NCBI GenBank assembly: GCA_018882645.1
Contig: VERM01000083.1
Coordinates: 1-6,648, forward strand
Reading direction: 5' to 3'
Length of the DNA: 6,648 nucleotides
Source: Ferruginibacter sp.
GTDB lineage: Bacteria > Bacteroidota > Bacteroidia > Chitinophagales > Chitinophagaceae
Shown here: in pieces, positions 1-6,014 of the stretch
Layout: every line of letters starts with the position of its first letter
Position numbering within the stretch: the first letter of the stretch is position 1
The notes under the pieces: model-generated
What the model saw: only the letters and a program-made list of their open reading frames with translations
Database searches by the model: none
What the model was told of the DNA's origin: nothing
Program-made: the position numbers and the translations under genes

Positions 1-302
1 GCTTTATAGGTAGTCGTTGCATCGTTGTTGAAGGTGTTCGGGTATGTAAAGAGGCTGTACTCGGTGCCAATGTAGTACTCACCCAATCTACTAAAATTAT
101 CGACGTAAGTGGAGATACCCCCATTGAAATGAAAGGAATAATTCCTGAACGCAGTGTCGTTATTCCGGGAAGTTATTCCAAGAAATTTCCTGCCGGAGAA
201 TACAGTGTAAGCTGCGCATTGATTATAGGTAAAAGAAAACCAAGCACCGACCTCAAGACCAGTCTCAATGATGCATTAAGAGATTTTAATGTAGCAGTGT
301 AA
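1..302 (+). CDS. dapD: 2,3,4,5-tetrahydropyridine-2,6-dicarboxylate N-succinyltransferase, C-terminal part
   Basis: This is a partial gene entering from the left edge. The reading frame begins at base 3 and gives 99 residues before a TAA at 300-302. The enzyme transfers succinyl from succinyl-CoA to tetrahydrodipicolinate, a cytoplasmic step of the lysine and meso-diaminopimelate pathway. The visible part begins FIGSRCIVVEGV, continues through EAVLGANVVLTQSTKIIDV and PERSVVIPGSY, and ends in a tail containing CALIIGKRK and TDLKTSLNDALR. I recognise these as the last coils of the left-handed beta-helix and the C-terminal extension of DapD. Full-length members are about 270 residues, so roughly the last third is present. 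The frame is intact. The gene converges on the leftward block, and the space between them is filled by an inverted octamer array that may terminate transcription from both sides. I recognise it by recall of the family, with no alignment run. Confidence 0.93.
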   Translation, partial: FIGSRCIVVEGVRVCKEAVLGANVVLTQSTKIIDVSGDTPIEMKGIIPERSVVIPGSYSKKFPAGEYSVSCALIIGKRKPSTDLKTSLNDALRDFNVAV

Positions 303-308
303 GATAAG

Positions 309-396
309 GTTTAAGAGTTTAGGGGTTTAGTAGTTTAGAAGACAATGTGCTAAACTACTAAACCCCTAAACCATCTAAGCCCCTAAACCATCAAAC
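309..396. repeat. Inverted array of 8-nt GTTTA-type units
   Basis: The left half holds four head-to-tail octamers that all start GTTTA, at 309, 317, 325 and 333: GTTTAAGA, GTTTAGGG, GTTTAGTA and GTTTAGAA. After a short spacer, the complementary core TAAAC recurs at 351, 359, 367 and 384, with variants TAAGC at 376 and CAAAC at 392. The spacing is again 8, with one step of 9. A 17-nt unit (358-374) is repeated at 375-391 with one mismatch. The array fills almost the whole gap between dapD and the HmuY-like gene and stops at the base before the latter's stop codon. It contains no ORF. The regular period suggests growth by slipped-strand copying. It may belong to a dispersed family of intergenic repeats, which is inference. 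Confidence 0.8.
317..371. terminator. Perfect 22-bp inverted repeat, candidate bidirectional terminator
   Basis: Bases 317-338 and 350-371 are exact reverse complements, leaving an 11-nt loop (339-349). The structure lies 15 bases after the dapD stop and 26 bases before the stop of the convergent HmuY-like gene, which is where a shared terminator is expected. Neither strand has a U-run directly after the stem, so this is not a textbook intrinsic terminator. It could instead act as a 3'-end stabiliser or simply be a consequence of the octamer repeats. Confidence 0.55.
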
Positions 397-1062
397 TTAG
401 AAACTAGTGCTTCCATCTGGTTGATACGTAAATCGGAAAGTATAGAAACGTTGCTCTTTTATTTTTAATTCTGTTGGCGCCGTTGCGCTAGGCGTTACTC
501 CTCCTCGGTAATAATTCAATATCTCTACTTTGGCATATTTTCCACTTGCCGTTCTTACAACTAATATTTTTCCAGGAATAGCAGTAACCAGGTTGGATGG
601 GCCGTCATAATTGTACCAACCTGCACCGGATCCTTTTGGAATGGCATATGTCAGAGGATGATTGTCAACTGCAAATATTGCATCGTTGGGAATGGAGGTT
701 AATGATTCAAAAGTACCGGTATACACATAAGCGCCTCCATTTCCGGGCCCACTGGTTTGATTGTTTACCCGAATGGTAGTGCCGGCAAAAGCCAGATCCC
801 ATTTAGTAGTGGCGGAATCTTTATTGGGAACCCAAGTATTGGTTTCAAGGCTATAAAATGAATAAATGCCTGCACCTATGGGTCTTCCAATTCCATCAAA
901 ACCGACCACTGTGTCGGCAGGTAAATTTTTTACGGTAGTGATTTTGCCATCCGTTATGGTTTCAAAAGGGAATGGATCTTTTTGTACCGTTACATTCTCT
1001 TTTTTACATGCACTGAAAAAAGTTAGGGAAACTAAGCCTGTAAGAATAATTGTTCTCTTCAT
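397..1062 (-). CDS. HmuY-family surface lipoprotein
   Basis: The product has 221 residues. A lipoprotein signal (MKRTIILTGL, then hydrophobic) ends in the lipobox FSAC, so Cys19 would be lipidated and the mature protein anchored in the outer membrane. The core resembles the HmuY family (Pfam PF14064): the diagnostic TKWDLAFAGTTIRVNN at about 87-101, and a late strand GKILVVRTASGKYAKVEILNYY at about 164-185, described here by its ends GKILVV and EILNYY. In Porphyromonas gingivalis HmuY captures heme and passes it to the TonB-dependent receptor HmuR. Here the gene follows a TonB-dependent receptor by 24 bp, which fits the same partnership. The mature protein has a single His (His135) and no Met, so the His or Met pairs that hold heme in studied homologues cannot form. 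The family call is good but the ligand is open. The start is ATG after an A-rich leader. Confidence 0.82.
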   Translation of the reverse strand: MKRTIILTGLVSLTFFSACKKENVTVQKDPFPFETITDGKITTVKNLPADTVVGFDGIGRPIGAGIYSFYSLETNTWVPNKDSATTKWDLAFAGTTIRVNNQTSGPGNGGAYVYTGTFESLTSIPNDAIFAVDNHPLTYAIPKGSGAGWYNYDGPSNLVTAIPGKILVVRTASGKYAKVEILNYYRGGVTPSATAPTELKIKEQRFYTFRFTYQPDGSTSF

Positions 1063-1086
1063 TTTCTGTTTGTTATATTATGGTTT

Positions 1087-3213
1087 TCAAATTAATTTGT
1101 ATCTCACGCCAATGTATATCATTCTTCCTTGCAAATTCGGCATAAAGTTCGCATCCTGATAATTCAATAAATTATCAATTCCGGCATTGATATGTAATCC
1201 ATTTTTCAATTCTTTTCCTGCTGAAACATTGATCAGTAAGAAGCCATTTGCATGTTCATCCTGGATATTATGAACGCTGTTACCATCGCTGTCGGCAACT
1301 GTCCAGCGGCTTCTGTAAATGAATCTGGTGGTTGCAAAAAAATGAGATGGAGTTTCATAAGTTAATTTCAGATTAAACATATGCATGCTTCTGTTGGGAA
1401 GTCCCACATACTCATTTTTTTTGATCAGTCTGCTTATTCCGTTGGGATCTCTAACGTATACGTTGCCATTTTTTATTTTTGTCAGTTCCTCTTTATCTGC
1501 ACTCATTAAAAGCTGGTATCCGCTTGAAATTTGTATACTTTTCATGGGCTGCCAATTGGCTTCTATTTCCGCTCCCTGAGTGTATGCGTTTTTGATATTG
1601 ATATAGCTGAATATCTGGCTGCCATTGGTTCTCGTAGCTACTTGTCTGGAGTCTATAAGTTCTTCGATGTCATTTCTGAACAGGTTAAGTGTGAGAGAAA
1701 AATTATTTTTAAGATAGTAAGAGGCGCCTATATTTATACCGGTTGAAAATTCAGGTTTGAGCGAGGAGAGTCTGTTGAAATCATTTTTAATCTCTGCTAT
1801 CTGTCCGATACTTTGCAGTTGAGTGATGACTTTCACTGCGTCGATGCTACCCAGAACAGAATATCCTCCGGCTGCATTATTCGTAAAATTCAGATAAAGT
1901 TGTCTGAAATCCGGTGCTTTAAATCCCCTTCCGATGGATGCATTGAATGAAAGATTGTTGTTTGCTTTTATGCGCACTGCAAGTTTTGGACTAAATGCCG
2001 CTGCAAACAAACGGTTGTAATCATATCGAAATCCGGAGATCAATGCTACCCGTGAGGTTGGGTTCCATTCGTGCTGAACAAAACCATAGATAATGTTATT
2101 TTGCTTGGTGTTGGAAATATTGTCATACCTGGTAGATCTGGCCTGATCAACTGTGTAACCTCCGCCAACAGTCAATCTTGATTTTTTTAAAACAATGTCC
2201 GTCTGATTTTCAATTCTGTAAAAATTCTGTCGAAACTGATCAATATAGCTGCTATCAGGTTTATTGTCGAAATTCAAACGCTGATTGCCATCGTAAAGTG
2301 TTCCATACAACCGCAGAGAACTTTTAATATTTTTATTGAACTGATGAGTCAGTACAGGATTTATATTCAAATCATTATTAGCCTCTCTGCCAAAAGATTT
2401 GATAATGGTTCCATTGTTGTTTACAGAAAATTCCTGTTTGAAATAGTCTAAGCTATGCCTTATTAGAAAACTCAAAGTCGTTTTTTCTGAAAACGGATGA
2501 TTGAGTTGGATCTGGTTTGAAATTCTGTATTGTGGTTGAGGTAGTCTTTCTGTAGAAAAAGGTCTGTAACTGATTCCATCCAGATAGTAGGTATTTGACG
2601 AAAATTGCAAACCGGTTTTATGGATTGTTGCAGCACCTTGCAAATTGAAATCCGTATTTTTAAATGTGTTATTGGATAACGGCCAGCTCCAGCCTTTGTC
2701 TGGATTGCCAAATCCATATCTCAAGGCAGCTTCAAGATTTTTTTTATAGGAATTATCGGTTATGATATTTATAACCCCGGCCATGGCTTCAGATCCATAG
2801 AGGCTGGATGACGGGCCTTTTACAATCTCAATTTTTTTTATGTTGCCGACGGAAATCCTGTTGATGTCCAACACTCCGGCAGTTCTCCCAATCATAGGTT
2901 CTCCATTCAATAAAATTAGCGTATAATCCGGATTCAATCCCTGCATTTGAACACCTGCGCCAAATCCATTTGTAATGAATAATCCTGCTTGTTCCTGTAA
3001 AATATCTTTTAACCGCAATGAGCCTGCTTGCTGTATGGTTGCTTTGCTGATGATTTTAACTGGCACTGCAACATTGCCCAGTTTGTTTTCTGTTCTTGTG
3101 GATGTAACCACCACTTCCTCAAGCATGTTGTTTAAAGAAGGAAAACTGTCCTTCTGGGCATTCGCAGGTAGAATGATGGAAGCAAAAATGAAGTATAAAA
3201 AAAACCTTTGCAT
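1087..3213 (-). CDS. TonB-dependent outer-membrane receptor (HmuR-like, substrate uncertain)
   Basis: The product is 708 residues from the chosen ATG. The signal peptide MQRFFLYFIFASIILPANAQ is followed by a TonB box-like EEVVVTSTRTE (about 32-42). The plug (Pfam PF07715) runs to about residue 153 and includes LKDILQEQAGL, LNGEPMIGR, IEIVKGPSSSLYGSEAMAGV and INIIT. The 22-strand barrel (PF00593) follows, with an FKAPDFRQLY box at 431-440, an LKPEFSTG segment near 485 and the terminal strand IYIGVRYKLI. It has no N-terminal carboxypeptidase-like domain, so it is a simple transporter, not a SusC-type receptor. It would import a metal chelate or similar ligand using TonB energy, with the HmuY-like lipoprotein encoded next. 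No His lies in the plug or between FKAP and LKPE, unlike P. gingivalis HmuR. A TTG 12 bases upstream (3225) is in frame, but ATG gives the better signal peptide. The start lies inside a hairpin followed by T8. Confidence 0.9.
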   Translation of the reverse strand: MQRFFLYFIFASIILPANAQKDSFPSLNNMLEEVVVTSTRTENKLGNVAVPVKIISKATIQQAGSLRLKDILQEQAGLFITNGFGAGVQMQGLNPDYTLILLNGEPMIGRTAGVLDINRISVGNIKKIEIVKGPSSSLYGSEAMAGVINIITDNSYKKNLEAALRYGFGNPDKGWSWPLSNNTFKNTDFNLQGAATIHKTGLQFSSNTYYLDGISYRPFSTERLPQPQYRISNQIQLNHPFSEKTTLSFLIRHSLDYFKQEFSVNNNGTIIKSFGREANNDLNINPVLTHQFNKNIKSSLRLYGTLYDGNQRLNFDNKPDSSYIDQFRQNFYRIENQTDIVLKKSRLTVGGGYTVDQARSTRYDNISNTKQNNIIYGFVQHEWNPTSRVALISGFRYDYNRLFAAAFSPKLAVRIKANNNLSFNASIGRGFKAPDFRQLYLNFTNNAAGGYSVLGSIDAVKVITQLQSIGQIAEIKNDFNRLSSLKPEFSTGINIGASYYLKNNFSLTLNLFRNDIEELIDSRQVATRTNGSQIFSYINIKNAYTQGAEIEANWQPMKSIQISSGYQLLMSADKEELTKIKNGNVYVRDPNGISRLIKKNEYVGLPNRSMHMFNLKLTYETPSHFFATTRFIYRSRWTVADSDGNSVHNIQDEHANGFLLINVSAGKELKNGLHINAGIDNLLNYQDANFMPNLQGRMIYIGVRYKLI

Positions 3214-3229
3214 TTGTGTTTGCAAAGGT
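3197..3229 (-). terminator. Terminator-like hairpin with U8 run overlapping the receptor start codon
   Basis: Read on the minus strand, ACCTTTGCA (3229-3221) pairs perfectly with TGCAAAGGT (3212-3204) across the 8-nt loop AACACAAA. The 3' arm runs straight into a T8 tract (3204-3197), whose first base is also the last base of the stem. This is the form of an intrinsic terminator. The ATG of the receptor straddles the loop and the 3' arm: A at 3213 is the last loop base and TG lies in the stem. A ribosome binding there would prevent the stem from forming. The element could end the transcript of the upstream four-gene unit, or work as a translation-sensitive attenuator. The geometry is read directly from the sequence, and the function is inference. 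Confidence 0.5.
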
Positions 3230-3322
3230 CAAAAATTGAAAAATTTAAATTATCATGGAATTGTCATATTAATCGGGATAGGCCTGACAAACTCCGGTAA
3301 GAATGCTTTGTATTTGACTTTT
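3226..3322 (-). promoter_or_regulatory. Longest gap in the leftward block; no clear promoter
   Basis: This spacer lies between the barrel gene stop and the receptor start. It is the only gap over 50 bp inside the leftward block and so the natural place for a second promoter. On the minus strand I looked for the Bacteroidota pair TTTG and TAnnTTTG with about 20 bp between them, and found no convincing match. A TTTG occurs in GGAGTTTGTCAGG (around 3284-3296), but nothing good follows at the right distance. The end near the receptor is very AT-rich and contains a 10-bp palindrome, AATTTAAATT, at 3242-3251, which could be an operator but is weak on its own. Confidence 0.25.
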
Positions 3323-4276
3323 TTATGGGTACACTTCATTTTCAGAATTATCAGTATTGACCGTGAACACCCTCGAAAGATTGAATCCGAAACGGATTTG
3401 ACCTTTCCCCCATGTACTTGTGGTGTTGCTGATAAAGGCTTTTTCATTCATTCCGGTTGAATTGGAGAAATGCAGCTGAAAAACATGCCCGCCGGTTTCA
3501 ATATCAAATCCAATCGAGAGTGCATTTTTAAGGGTATTAAATTGATCACTACCCCCTTCATCATCATCCTTAAATGCATTAGGATTGATGAGCTGATGGT
3601 AATCCACCACAAAAGCCACTCTTTTGGATAATTTATACCTCGCTCCGAATCCTACGGCAAAGATATCGTTGGTATAGTTGATGCCTTTGACCAGATTCAA
3701 ATGAACAAGAGTAGGTGCAATTTGTGCGCTGAAATTTTCGGAGAATTTTCTTCCGACTATTACCTGATGGTAGTAACCCACGCGACTGGAGAAGAAATTT
3801 TTTCTGTCGGGAACTTCCCATGGAGCAGTTTTAAGAGTCATGCCGGAAACCCATACAACTGATACAGGGGATGATTTTTTTGATCCAGTGGATTGCTGTA
3901 TAAGCCTGTATTTTACAAAACCATCGAATTCTTTGAGTTCGGTGCTTCTGCCGATGCCGACAGTCAGATCTTTGTTTACACCATAATCGAGCCCCATTCT
4001 CATGCTGGCCTGATCCAGTCCGAATAAATTAACTGCTCCTGAATTCAATGTGCCAAAACGGTGAAGTATTCTCACATCCAGGATGCCTTTTCCGATAAAT
4101 TCAATGGAGTGTCCGTTGATCACTCTGCTGGATTTGAAAGCATTATTGACAAACACTTTTTGAGCTTGTTGGTTGCTGTCAACCAATGACAATAAATCTG
4201 TTTCCTGTGCTTTAAGCGATTGGAATGTTGCGATAAAGATAAAAATCAGCAATGTTTTGAAGAGGAAAGAACGCAT
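3323..4276 (-). CDS. DUF5777-family outer-membrane beta-barrel protein
   Basis: The product has 317 residues. It has a Sec signal peptide (MRSFLFKTLLIFIFIATF onward, probable cleavage near LKA/Q at 23). The mature part opens ETDLLSLVDSN, then QKVFVNNAFKSSRVINGHS, and is otherwise a run of alternating polar and hydrophobic strands: DVRILHRFGTLN, LDQASMRMGLDYGV, LTVGIGRSTELKEFDGFVKY, HQVIVGRKF, HLNLV, FAVGFGARYKLSKRVAFVVDY, and a final RFGFNLSRVFTV. I recognise the family called DUF5777, a Bacteroidota membrane barrel with no established function. The strand pattern and the aromatic residue near the end fit an outer-membrane pore or scaffold. It starts 4 bp after the stop of the YceI gene, so translational coupling is likely and the two probably work in one process. 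No transported substrate can be assigned. Gene order YceI then barrel suggests a periplasmic partner for the barrel, which is inference. Confidence 0.8.
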   Translation of the reverse strand: MRSFLFKTLLIFIFIATFQSLKAQETDLLSLVDSNQQAQKVFVNNAFKSSRVINGHSIEFIGKGILDVRILHRFGTLNSGAVNLFGLDQASMRMGLDYGVNKDLTVGIGRSTELKEFDGFVKYRLIQQSTGSKKSSPVSVVWVSGMTLKTAPWEVPDRKNFFSSRVGYYHQVIVGRKFSENFSAQIAPTLVHLNLVKGINYTNDIFAVGFGARYKLSKRVAFVVDYHQLINPNAFKDDDEGGSDQFNTLKNALSIGFDIETGGHVFQLHFSNSTGMNEKAFISNTTSTWGKGQIRFGFNLSRVFTVNTDNSENEVYP

Positions 4277-4280
4277 TTGT

Positions 4281-4838
4281 TTAATTTAAAGGTTTGTAAT
4301 TGCACTTTAATGAAATTTTTACTTTATTGGCAAGTTTATCTCCCACAAGTTTGGGCACCTGTATTTCAAAATCTTCAAGTAAAATGGAGAAATCTGATGT
4401 TGCGATAATGTCGGTTCCTGAAACTTTCACTTTTCCTACTGCCTCAATTTCTTTTTTTACACCATGCATTTCAAGGGAGCCTTTTACTGAAACCGGATAG
4501 GTTCCATTTTGAGTAAAATTGACTTTATCAATGTTGGTGATGGTTCCTTTAAAAGTCGACTTTGGATATTTCTCGCTTTCCATATAATTTTCATTGAAAT
4601 GATCCTGCATCAATGCATTTTTGAATTCAAAGCCCTTTATAAGCAAAGAGAATTCAATTTTACCTGTTGCAGGGTCAATCACTGTGGTGACTGATTTGTT
4701 GACTGCTTTTATTTCTTCAACACCGGTGCCGGCATCAAAATTAATTTGCCCGGTTTTAGTGGATAAATATTTTTTTTGTGCAATTCCGAAAAACACAGAG
4801 AATAAAGATATTGCTACAAGGATTATTTTTTTGTTCAT
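4281..4838 (-). CDS. YceI-family periplasmic lipid-binding-fold protein
   Basis: The product has 185 residues, the usual size for the YceI family (Pfam PF04264). A signal peptide (MNKKIILVAISLFSVFFGIA) ends before QKKYLSTKTG, so the mature protein is periplasmic or extracellular. Typical features are the early GQINFDAGTGVEEIKAVNKS strand pair (written to 20 residues), the segment MQDHFNENYMESEKYPKSTF at about 107-126, then SVKGSLEMHGVKKEIE and a closing VGDKLANKVKISLKCNYKPL strand. YceI proteins fold as a lipocalin-like barrel, and structurally studied members bind isoprenoid chains. Some members are encoded next to cytochromes, which matches the heme-domain lipoprotein two genes upstream. 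It lies 21 bp after the OB-fold gene and 4 bp before the barrel gene, within one probable operon. The family call is firm, but the bound molecule is not visible from sequence. Confidence 0.92.
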   Translation of the reverse strand: MNKKIILVAISLFSVFFGIAQKKYLSTKTGQINFDAGTGVEEIKAVNKSVTTVIDPATGKIEFSLLIKGFEFKNALMQDHFNENYMESEKYPKSTFKGTITNIDKVNFTQNGTYPVSVKGSLEMHGVKKEIEAVGKVKVSGTDIIATSDFSILLEDFEIQVPKLVGDKLANKVKISLKCNYKPLN

Positions 4839-4859
4839 GATGATTGATTTTTTAATTGA

Positions 4860-5354
4860 TTAATTGTTGATGGCACATGTTTTTAATTTGATGCTTTTTT
4901 CATTAGGATTTGCTTCTTCAATCAGGCTCATTTCTTCATCAGGTTTTTTTTCTTCAAACCCTTCGCAGCCAGTGTATATGCCTTTTATGCTTATTTCTTT
5001 TCCTATTTCAAATTTATTACTGTTTGTTTTAAAATAATTTTCATCGAAGGTACAAATGATTTCGAAAGAATTGCCACCGTCTATGATCAGACTACTGTTT
5101 TCCGGGGTTAATTCTTTGATCTTTCCATTTACTCCAATGTTTTCTCCTTTTTTGTCTGCTCCCAAATATTTTTTATCGGCATCTTTGTAGTTATTTTCGA
5201 AATCTTTCAGCAGTTCTTCTGCTTTTACCGTAATATCAGGTTTGCTGTCTTGTGCAGTTGCAGGCTTCCTTTTAAATGCATAATAGTACCCAAATCCTCC
5301 TCCGACAACTATCGTCAGGATGATTGATAGCCAAATGATTTTCTTTTTTGACAT
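4860..5354 (-). CDS. Membrane-anchored OB-fold protein (tRNA_anti-like)
   Basis: The product has 164 residues. A short Lys-rich start is followed by one hydrophobic segment at about 6-25 (IIWLSIILTIVVGGGFGYYY), with no lipobox, so it is probably an uncleaved N-terminal anchor. The soluble part from residue 40 matches the pattern of the tRNA_anti-like OB-fold family (Pfam PF12869): ITVKAEELLKDFENNYKDAD, then KKYLG, GVNGKIKEL, FEIICTFDE, and GKEISIKGIYTGCEG. Three Cys (101, 130, 160) occupy the positions I associate with the family. Between the second and third Cys is an acidic stretch (EEKKPDEEMSLIEEANPNEK) that looks longer than the usual loop. Despite the family name, nothing indicates tRNA binding, and an exported OB domain more likely binds a small ligand or another protein. 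It sits 15 bp after the heme lipoprotein gene and 21 bp before yceI-like, in one unit. Confidence 0.75.
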   Translation of the reverse strand: MSKKKIIWLSIILTIVVGGGFGYYYAFKRKPATAQDSKPDITVKAEELLKDFENNYKDADKKYLGADKKGENIGVNGKIKELTPENSSLIIDGGNSFEIICTFDENYFKTNSNKFEIGKEISIKGIYTGCEGFEEKKPDEEMSLIEEANPNEKSIKLKTCAINN

Positions 5355-5369
5355 GTAGTAATATTTAAA

Positions 5370-5969
5370 TTAATCAGTGTATTTATGTCCGGCATTCACC
5401 CATGCAGTGATTTGATTCATTTGTGATAGCGGTAAGCCGCTGGGAGGCATGGTTTGATTCACTACGGTGGCGTTGTAAATCTGACTCCAATAAGTTTCAA
5501 TTTTACAGTCAGTATCAAAATTATAACCTGCACTGCTTTTCCCATTAAGATGACAGTTCCCTCCTCCGCATGTTGCTTTGATAATGTTTTTGACATTGGT
5601 AAAGTTTGGGCCGGCTTGAACAGTTCCGGTACAGGGGTCACCTGGAGTCGATGAATTTATTGTAACAGAAATTGTTTTGTTGCAGCCCTGAGTGTTTTTT
5701 ACTGTTATGGTATAGGTTCCTGCAGAGAGATTGTTAAACTGCCCTGTTGTATTTGTGTTTGTGCCAATCGTGTAGCTGATACCGTCTCCGCCGGAAGCGG
5801 AAACAGTTATGGACCCATTGTTGCCATTGCCGGTTGCATCTGTTTTCGTTGCAGAAGCAGTCAGGTTGGTCAAATCACAGGCACTTGAAGGAGGTTCATT
5901 TTTACAGCTAAACAATAATGTCATTGATCCGAAGCAAATTGTCAGGGTAATGTACAGGCTTTTTTTCAT
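5370..5969 (-). CDS. Lipoprotein with SprB-like repeat and cytochrome c-like heme domain
   Basis: The product has 199 residues. The signal MKKSLYITLTICFGSMTLLF ends in the lipobox LFSC with lipidated Cys22. Residues about 31-105 form one copy of an SprB-type Ig-like repeat (Pfam PF13573 style): NGSITVSASGGDGISYTIG, then LSAGTYTITVKNTQGCNKTI. Residues about 113-199 look like a small cytochrome c domain: CGGGNCH at 134-140 as a CX4CH heme site with His140 as axial ligand, TMPPSG with Met174 as the likely distal ligand, and a C-terminal helix LSQMNQITAWVNAGHKYTD. CX4CH has one residue more than the standard CXXCH. I recall similar spacing in Bacteroidota cytochrome-like lipoproteins, but heme attachment is not certain. 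Cys109-113 and Cys155 may form disulfides. It is the first gene of a tight four-gene run ending with the barrel, which suggests electron transfer or heme handling at the envelope. Confidence 0.75.
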   Translation of the reverse strand: MKKSLYITLTICFGSMTLLFSCKNEPPSSACDLTNLTASATKTDATGNGNNGSITVSASGGDGISYTIGTNTNTTGQFNNLSAGTYTITVKNTQGCNKTISVTINSSTPGDPCTGTVQAGPNFTNVKNIIKATCGGGNCHLNGKSSAGYNFDTDCKIETYWSQIYNATVVNQTMPPSGLPLSQMNQITAWVNAGHKYTD

Positions 5970-6014
5970 TTGGTTGTATATTGAATTAATTAATAAGGTT
6001 GTTATCCGGATTCT

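Noticed and set aside
317..330. TTTAGGG telomere-like sequence.
   Set aside because: The repeat period is 8 with variable last bases, not a 7-nt telomere repeat, and the neighbouring genes are clearly bacterial.
309..396. CRISPR array.
   Set aside because: The units are only 8 nt, contiguous and in mirror orientation. There are no spacers of about 30 nt and no cas genes.
866..1159. Rightward open frame of 97 codons across the HmuY-like gene start.
   Set aside because: It is antisense to the lipoprotein and receptor genes, with no recognisable domain or leader.
3223..3225. TTG as the start codon of the TonB-dependent receptor.
   Set aside because: An ATG four codons downstream gives a standard signal peptide. 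The TTG adds only MQTQ and lies in the 5' arm of the hairpin. It cannot be wholly excluded.
3229..3260. Fur-box-like operator (minus strand ATGATAATTTAAATT).
   Set aside because: It matches only part of the classical 19-bp Fur consensus and the region is generally AT-rich, so chance is a sufficient explanation.
3271..3300. Terminator after the barrel gene around the AGGCCT palindrome.
   Set aside because: The palindrome is only 6 bp, does not extend into a stem with a loop, and has no U-run.
2975..3460. Rightward open frame of 161 codons overlapping the receptor start and the barrel gene end.
   Set aside because: It lies antisense to two well-supported genes, its product is Cys-rich with no family resemblance, and it spans their intergenic gap. 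It is a by-product of the coding strand.
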